A DNA stretch of 64,000 nucleotides from CADCWK01 sp965218235. Its GTDB lineage: Bacteria; Chloroflexota; Chloroflexia; Thermomicrobiales; UBA6265. Position numbers and translations under genes: made by a program. Shown here one piece after another: positions 33,250 through 41,890 of the stretch. Numbering within the stretch: the first letter of the stretch is position 1; each line of letters opens with the position of its first letter. The stretch is taken from contig OZ244596.1 in the NCBI GenBank assembly GCA_965218235.1, positions 1,488,001 to 1,552,000 on the forward strand, given 5' to 3'. Under the pieces are notes generated by a model. It was not told the origin of the DNA. It made no database searches and was given only the letters and a program-made list of their open reading frames with translations.

Positions 33250-34095
33250 CTACACGCCGAGGTAGGCGTCGTAGCGACCGCCGATGAACGCCCAGTTGGC
33301 GATGTCCCACCAGGCGTCGATGTACTGGCCACGGCCCTTGGCGGATGTGTAGTCGAGCAGGTAGGCGTGCTCCCAGTTGTCGATGCCGAAGACCGGGTAG
33401 CCCTCGCCCGTGGTGAGCGGGTTGTCCTGATCCGGCGTCGTGGTGATGCTGAGCGCACCCGCCGTGTCCGAAATCAGCCATGTCCAGCCGGAACCGGTGT
33501 TGCCCAGGGCGCCGAGCCGCATCGACTTCTTGAAGGTATCGAACGTGCCGAAGGCCGTATCGATCGCGTCAGCCAGGGCTCCGGTCGGCTCGCCGCCGCC
33601 ATCGGGGCTCATCGAATCCCACCAGATACTGTGGTTGTAGTGCCCGCCGGCGTTGGTCTTGACGAGAGCGTTGCGTGCCTTGACGACGCCGTTGAGCGCG
33701 GTGATCTCGTCGGCCGGGACGACCGCGAGGTTCAGCAGCAGATCCTCGAGGGTGAAGCCCTGCGCGTCGGGTAGGTCGCCCAGCGCGGCGTTGAGTTCGG
33801 CGACGTAGTTGGCGTGAAGCCCGTTGTGATGAAGATCCTGTGTCGTGGCGGACGTGACGGGCTCCAGCGCGTCATCGGCATAGGGAAGGTCGAGGAGCTC
33901 GAACGGGAAGACCTGGCTGATCGCATCCGAAGTCGAGCCGCTGGCGCTGGGCGTGCCGCCCGCCGCCGGGGTGGCGTCCTGGGCTCGGGCCGAGAACCGG
34001 TTGGAGCCGATCGCCAGCGCGGCCGCGCCGGCACCGACGCCGCCGAGCTGGACGGCTGTGCGCCGGGACAGGGAGTGGTTGCTGACACGGGTCAT
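33250..34095 (-). CDS. Fe/Mn superoxide dismutase with Tat signal peptide
   Basis: 281 residues from ATG 34095, preceded by CAGGAGAAC. The first ~38 residues are a twin-arginine signal (SLSRRTAVQLGGVGAGAAAL..FSARAQ), followed by a low-complexity linker (DATPAAGGTPSASGS). The mature enzyme has all metal ligands: His in DLHHNGLHANYV, His in GGHYNHSIWW, and Asp and His in FGIDNWEHAYLLDY. The usual VDxWEHAY is altered to IDNWEHAY. Export in folded, metal-loaded form fits Tat. It would remove superoxide outside the cytoplasmic membrane. The possible operator at 34224 lies in its upstream region. Confidence 0.92.
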   Translation of the reverse strand: MTRVSNHSLSRRTAVQLGGVGAGAAALAIGSNRFSARAQDATPAAGGTPSASGSTSDAISQVFPFELLDLPYADDALEPVTSATTQDLHHNGLHANYVAELNAALGDLPDAQGFTLEDLLLNLAVVPADEITALNGVVKARNALVKTNAGGHYNHSIWWDSMSPDGGGEPTGALADAIDTAFGTFDTFKKSMRLGALGNTGSGWTWLISDTAGALSITTTPDQDNPLTTGEGYPVFGIDNWEHAYLLDYTSAKGRGQYIDAWWDIANWAFIGGRYDAYLGV

Positions 34096-34223
34096 GGTGC
34101 TGTTCTCCTGTAACGTCTCATCTGATCGGTTGGCCCGCAACGCTGGCCAGGTGGTCGTCTCCCACCCGCGACGCGTCTGGTTGAACGCGCAAGTGCAGTG
34201 AAGATGCCATGTCCTCAGCAAAA

Positions 34224-34239
34224 TGTAGCACGCGCTACA
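34224..34239. promoter_or_regulatory. inverted repeat upstream of exported SOD
   Basis: TGTAGC-ACGC-GCTACA, arms perfect, 129 bases upstream of the SOD ATG and inside the only AT-rich part of the 34096-34477 intergenic interval. The minus-strand reading contains TACATT just downstream, a possible -10. It could be the site of a stress regulator. Nothing else is visible in this 382-base gap apart from the aminotransferase ribosome-binding region. Confidence 0.45.
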
Positions 34240-34477
34240 ATATTCGACCGGGTCGGTCCTGTGGTCGAACCTGGTAGCGCGTGGCTGGGCTGGGACAGGA
34301 CTCGATCCGGGCCCAGTCCGGAGCAATAATCTTCGCTATGCTATGCCGAAACATCCGACCGATCGTCCTGGTCCCACGGTTCATGGTTCGGGTCGGTCTT
34401 CACATCCGGACCACTGCGCCCAGCCCGCGCCGCGCCGCCAATAGACGACCCTACCCGATCCCACCGGAGACCCGCCG

Positions 34478-35686
34478 ATGACCGCCACCACCGACTACCA
34501 CCGCACCGCAACCGCTACCGGACTGTCGGCCGAGGAGATCGTGACGACGGAGCGGGAGCACCAGGTCCCGCTCTACGCTCAGCGCGGGCTGACGCTCGTC
34601 CGGGGAGAGGGCGCGTACCTGTACGACGACACCGGCCGGCGCTACCTCGACGCGATGAGCAACTACGGCGTCGCGGTGCTCGGCCACGCCAACGCCGCCT
34701 TCGCCGCCGCGCTGACCGACCAGCTCGCGACCCTGACGACCTGCCACCAGAGCTTCGCCAGCGATGTCCGGGCCGAGCTCCTCCGCGAGATCCAGGCGAT
34801 CGCGCCGGATGGTCTGACGCGCACCTTCCTGAGCAACTCCGGCGCGGAGGCGGTCGAGGCGGCCCTCAAGTTCGCGATCGCCGCGACGGGCCGGCACCGT
34901 CTCGTCGCGGCCCGCAAGGGGTACCACGGCCGGACGCTCGGGGCGCTTTCCGTCACGGCTGAGCCGAAGTACCGGGAGCCGTTCGAGCCGCTGCCGATCC
35001 CGGCCACCCACGTCGCCTTCGCCGACGCCGACGCCCTGGCCGCCGCGATCGACGACGACACGGCGGCGGTCATCCTCGAACCGGTCCAGGGCGAGGCCGG
35101 TATCTTCCCGGCCGACGATGCCTATCTCCAGGCCGTCCGGCGGATCTGCGACGAGCGCGGCGTCCTGCTGATCATGGATGAGATCCAGAGCGGGTTCCGG
35201 ACGGGCGCCTGGTGGGCGAGCAGCCACGCCGGGATCGTGCCGGACATCCTCGTCACGGCCAAGGCGCTGGCCAACGGCTTCCCGATCGGTCTGACGCTGG
35301 TGACGGAGGAGATCAGCGCGAAGATCCCCGCCGGCGCCCACGGCTCGACCTTCGGCGGCAACCCGCTCGCGGCCCGGGCGGCCCTCGCCACGCTGCAGCA
35401 GTTCCGGGAGCGGGACCTGCTGGCTCGCTCGGCGGCCCTCGGGGACGAGCTGCTGGCCGGGCTCCGGGGGCTCGGTTCGCCGAAGATTCGCGACATCCGC
35501 GGCCGCGGCCTGATGATCGGGGTCGAGCTCAAGCAGCGCGTCACGCCGACCCTCAAGGGACTCCAGGAGCGGGGCGTGCTGGTCCTGCCCGCCGGCCCGC
35601 TGACGTTCCGCCTGCTGCCGCCGCTGATCTGGGAGCGGCAGCAGGTCGACGAATTGCTCACGGCCCTGCGTGACGTCCTGGCGTAG
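34478..35686 (+). CDS. acetylornithine/LysW-type class III aminotransferase
   Basis: 402 residues, PLP-dependent fold type I. Typical features are YLDAMSNYGVAVLGH, FLSNSGAEAVEAALKFA, ARKGYHGRTLGALSVT, the cofactor-binding DEIQSGFRTG and the lysine in VTAKALANGFPIG. It belongs to the ArgD/LysJ group, which acts in arginine synthesis and, in Thermus and Chloroflexota, lysine synthesis on LysW-bound intermediates. No lysW or argBCJ genes are adjacent, so the pathway is not decided. ATG 34478 follows CCGGAGACC. The 92-base stretch between it and the hemG-type gene is convergent. Confidence 0.88.
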   Translation: MTATTDYHRTATATGLSAEEIVTTEREHQVPLYAQRGLTLVRGEGAYLYDDTGRRYLDAMSNYGVAVLGHANAAFAAALTDQLATLTTCHQSFASDVRAELLREIQAIAPDGLTRTFLSNSGAEAVEAALKFAIAATGRHRLVAARKGYHGRTLGALSVTAEPKYREPFEPLPIPATHVAFADADALAAAIDDDTAAVILEPVQGEAGIFPADDAYLQAVRRICDERGVLLIMDEIQSGFRTGAWWASSHAGIVPDILVTAKALANGFPIGLTLVTEEISAKIPAGAHGSTFGGNPLAARAALATLQQFRERDLLARSAALGDELLAGLRGLGSPKIRDIRGRGLMIGVELKQRVTPTLKGLQERGVLVLPAGPLTFRLLPPLIWERQQVDELLTALRDVLA

Positions 35687-35701
35687 CCCGGATGCGGAGA
35701 T

Positions 35702-37186
35702 TCAGACCGTGCGATCAGTGATCTGGGAGACGACGCGCCGGGCCGCCCGCTCGCCGGAGCGGACGCAGTCGGGGATGCCGACACCGTGGTAGCTGCACCC
35801 GGCAATGTCGAGCCCCGGGATCGCAGCAATACGAAGCTCGATCTCAGCGACGCGGTCGACGTGGCCGACGGTGTACTGCGGGCTGCCGCCTGGCCAGCGG
35901 GAGACCCAGCGCCGGGTCGGGGTGGCATCCACTCTGAGGACCTCCCGCATCTCGGCCAGGGCCAGCTCCTGGAGCTCGTCGTCGCTCAGGGTGATCCCGT
36001 CCCGTCCGCCGGCCCGGCCGATGTAGAAGCGGAGGACGGCCTGGCCGTCCGGCGCCCGCCCGGCCCACTTCGAGGACGTCCAGGTCGAGGCGAGGATCGG
36101 CCGGCGCTGGACCCGCGGCACGACGTAGCCGTACCCGCGTAGCGGGTGCGTGATGTCCTGGCGATGGAAGGCCAGCGAGAGCGTCACGCTGTTCACCCGC
36201 GGGACATGGCGCAGGTTGGCAGCGGCGGTCGGCGACAGCCCCTGACCGGCGCCGGTCAGCAGGTCGGCGGTGACCGGTGCCGGTGTCGTCAGGATCAGCC
36301 CATCGGCCGCCACCTCCTCGCCGTCCGCCAGGCAGACGAGATAGGGGAAGGTCGCCCCGTCTGCTGACCGAACCAGCCGCGAGACCGTGACGCCGGTCCG
36401 GACCGCGACGCCCCGGCCGGCGAGGTCCGCGGTCAGCGCCTCGACGATCCGGCCCATGCCGCCGGTCGGGGTCAGGAAGCCCGCCCTCGGTGCGGTCCCG
36501 CTGGCCTGAGCGCGTTTCCGGTTGGCGATCATGCCCCGGATGATCCCGCCGTGCTCGCGCTCAGCGGCCCGGAGCTGGGGAAAGGTCGCCATCGTGCTGA
36601 GCTGGCTGCCGTCGCCGGCGTAGATGCCAGCCATCAGCGGCTCGATCAGGCGCTCATAGGCCTGCCGCCCCAGACGGCGGGAGATGAATCGCTCCAGCGA
36701 CTCGTCGTTGGCGTCCGTCCGCGGTCGCAGGACCCAGTCGAGGGCGATCCGGACCTTCCCGGCCGGCGACAGCAGGGGCGACGTGACGATCGGCCGCAGC
36801 CGGGTCGGGACGAGCCCACTCAACCCGTCCGGGATCGGCAGCAGCTTCCCGTCCCAGAGCACCCGGCTGCCCCGGTTCTCGGGCCGTGTACTCTCCAGTT
36901 CGCCGGCCAGACCCAGGTCCGTGCAGAGGTCGGTCATCCAGCTCTTGGCGGCGAGGTATGACTCCGGGCCGCCCTCGATGACGAAGCCGTCCTCCCGGAT
37001 GGTGACGATCTTGCCGCCGAGGCGATCGGCCGCCTCCAGGACGGTGACTTCGACCTCGGGCGCGGCGATCGCCACAGCCCGAGCCGCGGCGAGGCCGGTG
37101 ATGCCGCCACCGACGATGACGATCTTCTTCCGGTTGTCTGACGTCAATTCAGGACCTCGGTGCGTTGGGGAGCGACGATCCGTCAT
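35702..37186 (-). CDS. hemY: protoporphyrinogen/coproporphyrinogen III oxidase
   Basis: 494 residues from ATG 37186. FAD-binding amine-oxidase fold: IVIVGGGITGLAAARA at the N-terminus, VLEAADRLGGKI, DGFVIEGGPESYLAAK and the C-terminal GLDIAGCSYHGVGIPDCVRS flavin loop. It oxidises coproporphyrinogen III or protoporphyrinogen IX in heme synthesis; the two cannot be separated safely by reading. In Gram-positive-type (coproporphyrin) pathways this enzyme is CgoX. hemE and hemH are not in the window. A TTG/ATG choice within LTSDNRKK would shorten it by ~13 residues. Confidence 0.92.
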   Translation of the reverse strand: MTDRRSPTHRGPELTSDNRKKIVIVGGGITGLAAARAVAIAAPEVEVTVLEAADRLGGKIVTIREDGFVIEGGPESYLAAKSWMTDLCTDLGLAGELESTRPENRGSRVLWDGKLLPIPDGLSGLVPTRLRPIVTSPLLSPAGKVRIALDWVLRPRTDANDESLERFISRRLGRQAYERLIEPLMAGIYAGDGSQLSTMATFPQLRAAEREHGGIIRGMIANRKRAQASGTAPRAGFLTPTGGMGRIVEALTADLAGRGVAVRTGVTVSRLVRSADGATFPYLVCLADGEEVAADGLILTTPAPVTADLLTGAGQGLSPTAAANLRHVPRVNSVTLSLAFHRQDITHPLRGYGYVVPRVQRRPILASTWTSSKWAGRAPDGQAVLRFYIGRAGGRDGITLSDDELQELALAEMREVLRVDATPTRRWVSRWPGGSPQYTVGHVDRVAEIELRIAAIPGLDIAGCSYHGVGIPDCVRSGERAARRVVSQITDRTV

Positions 37187-37439
37187 GCAGGCGATCAGAC
37201 GATCGGCGACTGCCACGTTCGGGAACAGGAGATCGATGTGCGATCTTGCGGGGCAGGTTCGGCCATTCCGACCCTGCCGGGAACCCGAGCAGTGGTTCAT
37301 GCTACATCAACGAGCGAGCAGACAGCGCCCCGGTCGGGACCGCCCTGCCGTTTCCTCCACCGACCGGTGGCGTCGGATCGGCCGGACCAGGACAATGGAC
37401 GCCTTGCGGGACCGGCCGCCATCGGCCCCGGCAGGTACT

Positions 37440-37460
37440 GATGCCGATGCCGATGCCGAT
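37440..37460 (+). repeat. hexanucleotide microsatellite
   Basis: GATGCC is repeated three and a half times just upstream of the LLM oxidoreductase start at 37484. The copy number could vary and alter promoter or leader spacing. The rest of the 37187-37483 interval shows nothing recognisable. Confidence 0.6.
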
Positions 37461-37483
37461 ACGGAACGCACAGGAGACCGACG

Positions 37484-38416
37484 ATGACGTTCACCGAACC
37501 GACCCTCACGGAGCCAGTTCCCCCTGCCTCTTCTCCTCATCCGCGTCCGCTCACGTTCGGGATCTGCCGCAACCCGACGCTGCCGTTCCCCGAGCTCGTC
37601 CAGCAGTTCCAGCTGTACGAGGATCTCGGTTTCGACACCGCCTGGCTGACCGACCACTTCCAGCGCCCCAGCGGTCCGGAGGAGCCGTATCTGGAGGGCT
37701 GGACGACACTGGCCGCCATCATCCCCCAGACGCGGACGATCCGGGCGGGGGTGCTCGTCTCCAGCAACACCTTCCGGCTGCCGGCCCTGCTCGCCAAGAT
37801 GGCGATCACGCTGGACCGGATCAGCGGCGGCCGCCTGGAGGTCGGGCTGGGCGCGGGCTGGTACGTGCGCGAGCACGAGCAGTTCGGCGTCGACTTCCCC
37901 GGTGCCGCCGAGCGGGTCGGGCGCTTCACCGAGGCGGTCGCGATCCTCGACCTGCTGCTCCGCGAGGCCGGCGGCAGCTTCACGGGGACGTACTACCGGC
38001 TCGACGGCGCGGCACTGTCGCCGGCCAGCCTGCAGCGCCCCCGCCCGCCGCTGACGCTCGGTGCCCACGGGCCACGGATGCTCGCCACCGTCGCCCGCTA
38101 TGCCGACCGCTGGAACTCCTTCGGGACCGTCGCGGAGATCCGGGAGCGCAACGAGCGGCTGGACGAGGCCTGCGCAAGGGTCAGACGCGACCCGCGGGCG
38201 ATCATCCGGTCGTTCTTCGGCCAGGTCCCCCGCGACACGATGGCGAACCGGCTGGCCTTCGACCCGTGGGCGTCGCCCGACGCCTTCGCCGAGATGGTCG
38301 GGATGTACCGTGAGGTCGGGATCACGGACTTCATCGTCGACGGCCCGGAGCCGCACCAGATGGAGATCATGGGCCGGATCGCGACCGACCTGCTGCCGGC
38401 CCTCCGGACGGGGTAG
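37484..38416 (+). CDS. LLM class (F420/FMN-dependent) oxidoreductase
   Basis: 310 residues, luciferase-like TIM barrel. Motifs include FGICRNPTLPFPELVQQFQ, YEDLGFDTAWLTDHF, the non-prolyl cis loop region TIRAGVLVSSNTFR and RISGGRLEVGLGAGWY. The last is typical of the F420-dependent branch. Substrate unknown. ATG 37484 follows AGGAGACCGACG. A second family member begins at 63587. The gene precedes the decayed patch at 38.5-39.5 kb, and its own 3' end is intact. Confidence 0.87.
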   Translation: MTFTEPTLTEPVPPASSPHPRPLTFGICRNPTLPFPELVQQFQLYEDLGFDTAWLTDHFQRPSGPEEPYLEGWTTLAAIIPQTRTIRAGVLVSSNTFRLPALLAKMAITLDRISGGRLEVGLGAGWYVREHEQFGVDFPGAAERVGRFTEAVAILDLLLREAGGSFTGTYYRLDGAALSPASLQRPRPPLTLGAHGPRMLATVARYADRWNSFGTVAEIRERNERLDEACARVRRDPRAIIRSFFGQVPRDTMANRLAFDPWASPDAFAEMVGMYREVGITDFIVDGPEPHQMEIMGRIATDLLPALRTG

Positions 38417-38533
38417 ATCCCGGAACAGGTCAAGAGGACAGGTGCCTGTCTTGCCCCGTCTTCCGGTCTGGCGTGGGTCAGTCCTTGGCGCGTCACGTGC
38501 CGGTGGCGAACCGCCGCGGAGGTGGGGGCGCCA

Positions 38534-38800
38534 ATGCAGAAGGATCCAGCCCTGGTCGTTTCGTTCAACCACGCCATCGTCTTCGCAAAGGACAACCACG
38601 CGTCAGCGTCCTTCTTCACGAGACTGTTCGCACTCCCTGACGCCGTTGCCGGGGGACCATTCCTCTCCGTGAAGTTGGCCAACGGGACGTCTGAGCGCCT
38701 TCAACCGGAATCATGGTGGCCGCGGTCTCTATTTCCCGGATCCTGCCGGCCACGGCTCCGAAGTACTGACCAGACTCTACGGTTTGGATCTATGGGACGG
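38534..38800 (+). pseudogene. broken VOC/glyoxalase family gene
   Basis: From ATG 38534 the protein reads as a normal VOC N-terminus (LVVSFNHAIVFAKDNHASA, FFTRLFALPDAVAGGPFLSV). After about codon 55 homology stops. In another frame from 38709 the VOC C-terminus appears (NHGGRGLYFPDPAGHGSEVL followed by TRLYG). The family normally has ~40 residues between these blocks, including a metal-binding His and Glu region, so an internal deletion plus frame change has destroyed the gene. Intact homologues bind metal and act in glyoxalase or antibiotic-resistance-like reactions. Confidence 0.7.
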
Positions 38801-38816
38801 GCAAGATCGTCCGGCG

Positions 38817-38900
38817 TTACCGGCTTACCGTCCATTGGGCCCCTGGCTCATGATGATGCGCGACCAGCCAGGCGGCCGTCGCGAGCTCCGGGGCGACACG
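38817..38900 (-). pseudogene. C-terminal relic of a third APH-fold paralogue
   Basis: On the minus strand the frame ending at 38817 reads VAPELATAAWLVAHHHEPGA then QWTVSR and stop. This matches the C-terminus of the kinase at 42134 (LVAPELAAAAWLVEHHDELS) and more weakly that at 43271 (IVSPQLTTVAWMLANHTEL). The upstream kinase body is missing and is replaced by the IS5-type remnant. So a third copy of the tandem kinase family once lay here and was cut off by the insertion. Confidence 0.65.
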
Positions 38901-39394
38901 TTGGGCTTGCTGCTACGGGTGGTCGTCCATCCGGCCAATATCCAGGACGGGACGCGGGCTGACTGGCGCTGGCCGAGATCGGGCGGCGCGCTCCGCGGCT
39001 GACCCATTTCTGGGCCGACACCGCCGATCAGGGCACTTTCCTCACCTGGGTGACCGAGGCGCTGGCCTGGTCCGTGAAGATCGTGCGCAAGCACCGCCGC
39101 TGGATCTGGGTGGCCGCGGGGCACGAGCCACTCCCGTATCCGGTCGGGCGGCAGGTGGTGCCGCGGCGGTGGGCGGTGGAGCGAACCTTCGGCTGGCTGA
39201 GTCACCATCGCCGGCTGAGCACGGACTACGAGGCGTTGCCCGCGGTCGAGGAGGCCTGGATTCACCTCGCCATGATCGGGGTGATGGCCGACCGCCTCGC
39301 CCGTTCGTACGCTTCGTCAAGACGCTCAAGAGCATGTTCCAAAACTGTCCTGACGGCAGGCCGGCCCGGAAGGACGGTGAAGCGTGCCGGCTGA
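38893..39394 (+). mobile_element. IS5-family transposase remnant, 5' truncated and frameshifted
   Basis: The first frame gives DTLGLLLRVVVHPANIQDG, a hallmark of the IS5-group DDE transposase core. Around 38950-38962 the frame shifts, and the second frame continues LALAEIGRRAPRLTHFWADT, the WVAAGHEPLPYPVGRQ region and PRRWAVERTFGWLSHHRRLS to the terminal YEALPAVEEAWIHLAMIGVM. The catalytic Asp of the middle block and the terminal Glu (VERTF) are visible, but the N-terminal third is gone. It is inactive. A GAGCATGTTCCAAAAC end-like sequence is at 39331-39346; no intact terminal repeat pair was found. Confidence 0.8.
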
Positions 39395-39500
39395 ACGACA
39401 GTGATGGCGACCCGCCCGGCCAGCACGGCCACCGCGCGATGGCCGGGTTGCCTCCGTCCGCCGGCGCCAGCGCGAGGGCCGACCGATCGCCCATCGACGC
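39377..39500 (+). repeat. dispersed non-coding repeat family 2, copy 1
   Basis: This stretch matches 41709-41890 in blocks: GTGCCGGCTGAACGACA, then CAGCACGGC, GATGGCCGGGTT, CCTCCG and GATCGCCC..TCGA. The second copy has an insertion of about 55 bases. Both copies flank membrane-protein genes. They may be derived from IS ends or be a MITE. Confidence 0.55.
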
Positions 39501-39545
39501 GAATGTCAGGAGCCGCCGGATACATCCGGCGGCTCCTGACATTCG
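39500..39545. terminator. 22-bp hairpin terminator downstream of PepSY gene
   Basis: Perfect inverted repeat 39500-39521 with 39524-39545 (arm starts CGAATGTCAGGAGCC). It lies 40 bases beyond the minus-strand PepSY stop at 39586. With such a small loop it may also extrude as a cruciform. The position fits transcription termination of the PepSY gene. Confidence 0.75.
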
Positions 39546-39585
39546 TCTGGTCCGCGCTGGTCGAGGCGCGGGTTGTCTCATCCGG

Positions 39586-40425
39586 CTAATCGGACTCGGT
39601 CGTGATCACCTCCCCGGTCGTCGCGTCGACGGCGACCTCCTGGTCGCCGATCTTGACGGTGTAGACGAGGGTCCCGTCCTGGTCCTCGAGACCGACGACG
39701 CCGAGGTCGCCGGTCGCGGCGCCCTGGGCCGCCGTGATGGCCTGCTCGACCGTGATCGTGGCCTGTGCGGCGAGGTCCTGGCCCTCGATCAGCGTCCCCG
39801 GCGCGGCGTTGGCCTCGGCCGCGTCGCCGCCGGAACACCCGTCCCCGGTGGTCTCCGGCTGGTCGCCCGTCTCAACGCTGGCAACGGTGCCGTTGGCCGC
39901 GTCGATCAGGACCTCCTGCCCACCGACCTCCACGCGAAAGACGAGCGTGCCGTTCACGTCCTCGAGTTCCACCGCGCCAACGTCACCGGTCGCGGCGCCC
40001 TGGGCCGCCCGCGTGGCATCGGCGAGGGAGATCGTCGCCCGGGGCCGCAGGTCCTGCCCGCCGGTCAGGGCACCGGGTGTGGCGGATGCCTCGTCCACGG
40101 TGTCGCCGGACGTCTCGTCCGCGCCGGATTCGCCATCCATCCCGTCACCGCTGCCGTTGTCCTCCTGATCGGATGTGCCGGCCGCACCCTGCTGATCGGT
40201 CCCGCCGGTATCGCCGTTCTCCCCGGTCGCATCCTGGGAGGTGTCGCACTGGTCCACACCGGGACTCGGTGTCGCCTGCGTCGCCTGCATCGCTGAACCG
40301 GTGGACGGCGTCGCGGTGGCCTGCCCGGCCGAGCCGTGGGGTGCCGCCATGAGTCCGCCGGTCAGTAGCCCTCCACTGAGGACCACCGCCGTGAGCCATC
40401 GCTGATGTCTGTTGACCGTGATCAT
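39586..40425 (-). CDS. secreted protein with two PepSY domains
   Basis: 279 residues from ATG 40425, with AGGAGGTGCC directly upstream. The N-terminus is a signal peptide (RWLTAVVLSGGLLTGGLMAA). A ~100-residue acidic Gly/Asp/Ser/Thr linker follows. Two PepSY domains come next, each with a TxxxATRAAQGAATGD helix and a TLVFRVEVGGQEVLID/TLVYTVKIGDQEVAVD strand pair, about 75 residues apart and clearly internally duplicated. PepSY domains can inhibit peptidases or act at the cell surface. Role unknown. Terminated by the hairpin at 39500. Confidence 0.85.
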   Translation of the reverse strand: MITVNRHQRWLTAVVLSGGLLTGGLMAAPHGSAGQATATPSTGSAMQATQATPSPGVDQCDTSQDATGENGDTGGTDQQGAAGTSDQEDNGSGDGMDGESGADETSGDTVDEASATPGALTGGQDLRPRATISLADATRAAQGAATGDVGAVELEDVNGTLVFRVEVGGQEVLIDAANGTVASVETGDQPETTGDGCSGGDAAEANAAPGTLIEGQDLAAQATITVEQAITAAQGAATGDLGVVGLEDQDGTLVYTVKIGDQEVAVDATTGEVITTESD

Positions 40426-40819
40426 TGGCACCTCCTGGTGCGAGTCCGTTCGTCTCCGTCCCGATGCCTGTCATCAGGACGGGCACACCCTATCGGGGCC
40501 AGATGAACTCCCGGTGAGCCAGATCGCAAAGGTTGCCCGGAGGTTGCCTGCAACGGACAGGAATTGCCTGGACACCACCCTCCCGCGGACCAGCGGAACG
40601 GCGTTCCGGCGGATACCGGCCAGTTCATCTGAACTTCATTTCCCGGCCATACCCTCCGCCGGCGGGTGCTGACCAGACAGGTCAGCCTGAAACACCCGCG
40701 CAGACCGGAATCCCGATCTGGACAGGGGTTCCGGCTGACGGCTTCGAGCGTCCATCCCATCCGGGTCCAGGCTTCGACGGATGCGGTGGCCGCTCACGAC
40801 CCGGACTGGAGCGCACTCG
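40426..40819. other. intergenic region between divergent PepSY and COG4705 genes
   Basis: 394 bases. It should contain both promoters. The only structure I note is the near repeat GTTGCCCGGAGGTTGCC around 40530. No promoter hexamers or operators could be identified with confidence. Confidence 0.4.
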
Positions 40820-41662
40820 ATGTCCCAGCAACAGGCTCACGGCACGGCCGGCGACCTCGATATGGATGTGATGGATACCCGGCGGGGCACGACGCAGGGG
40901 CGGGCGCGGCAGCTCCTGAACAAGGTGCCGGAGATCACGCTGTTCTTCTGGATCATCAAGATTCTCTGCACGACGGTCGGGGAGACGGCCGCCGACTTCC
41001 TGAACACCAACCTCGGGTTCGGCCTGACGGGCACGTCGTTCGTGGTCGGCGCCCTCCTGATCGTGACGCTCGTCGTCCAGTTCCGCGCCCGGAGCTACGT
41101 CCCCTGGATCTACTGGCTGGCGGTCGTCCTGATCAGCGTCGTCGGGACGCTCATCACGGACAATCTGGTCGACAACTTCGGCGTCGCCCTGCGGACCACG
41201 ACGATCATCTTCGCCGTGGCGCTGGCCGCGACGTTCCTTGCCTGGTACCTGAGTGAGCGGACGCTCTCCGTCCACACAATCTTCACGGCGCGGCGCGAGG
41301 CCTTCTACTGGCTCGCGATCCTGTTTACGTTCGCCCTCGGGACGGCCGCCGGCGACTACGTCGCGGAGTCACTCAATCTCGGCTACTGGCGATCGGTCGT
41401 CCTGTTTGGCGCGCTGATCGCGATCGTGGCGATCGCCCACCTGCGCTTCGGCCTAAACGCCATCCTCTCGTTCTGGGTGGCCTATATCCTTACCCGGCCG
41501 CTCGGCGCCTCGCTCGGCGATTACCTCTCGCAGTCCCGCGATGACGGTGGCCTGGCGCTCGGCACGGTGGGAACGAGTGTGCTGTTCCTGGTCACGATCC
41601 TGGGCCTGGTGATCTACCTGAGCGTGACGCGGGCCGACGCGCCGCGGACCGAGCCGGCGTAG
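40820..41662 (+). CDS. COG4705-like multi-spanning membrane protein
   Basis: 280 residues from ATG 40820. After a 35-residue hydrophilic start, about eight spans follow in two repeats, each led by a conserved half: NKVPEITLFFWIIKILCTTV with GETAADFLNTNLG, and REAFYWLAILFTFALGTAAG with DYVAESLNLG. The family is described as uncharacterised membrane-anchored protein. The paired T-x-G-(E/D)-x-x-(A/S)-(D/E) in both halves suggests an inverted-repeat transporter fold. Role not known. Confidence 0.78.
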   Translation: MSQQQAHGTAGDLDMDVMDTRRGTTQGRARQLLNKVPEITLFFWIIKILCTTVGETAADFLNTNLGFGLTGTSFVVGALLIVTLVVQFRARSYVPWIYWLAVVLISVVGTLITDNLVDNFGVALRTTTIIFAVALAATFLAWYLSERTLSVHTIFTARREAFYWLAILFTFALGTAAGDYVAESLNLGYWRSVVLFGALIAIVAIAHLRFGLNAILSFWVAYILTRPLGASLGDYLSQSRDDGGLALGTVGTSVLFLVTILGLVIYLSVTRADAPRTEPA

Positions 41663-41704
41663 CGCGGGTCGCTCTGAGGGCGGCCAGCTGGCAGACCGGC
41701 CCTG

Positions 41705-41890
41705 ACGGGCAGCGAAGCGTGCCGGCTGAACGACATTGGTTGCGGACCGTCCAGTCAGCACGGCTACCGCCTGATGGCCGGGTTTCCTCCGGTCGCCGAT
41801 GCGAACGCCTCTGTAGTCGAGCCGGCACGCTTCGCTGCCCGTTCGGCAACAGAGGCGTCCGGCCGGCCGATCGCCCGTCGATGAGCGATT
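41705..41890. repeat. dispersed repeat family 2, copy 2, with 23-bp inverted repeat
   Basis: A perfect 23-bp inverted repeat (41705-41727 and 41820-41842, arm contains GCAGCGAAGCGTGCCGGCT) brackets 92 bases that match copy 1 at 39377. The outer part continues to 41890. This structure looks like a small non-autonomous element. Remaining bases to the kinase stop at 42134 (41891-42133) show no gene. Confidence 0.6.

Noticed and set aside
38893..39394. Active IS element
   Set aside because: The N-terminal third is missing, there is a frameshift, and no pair of terminal inverted repeats was found.
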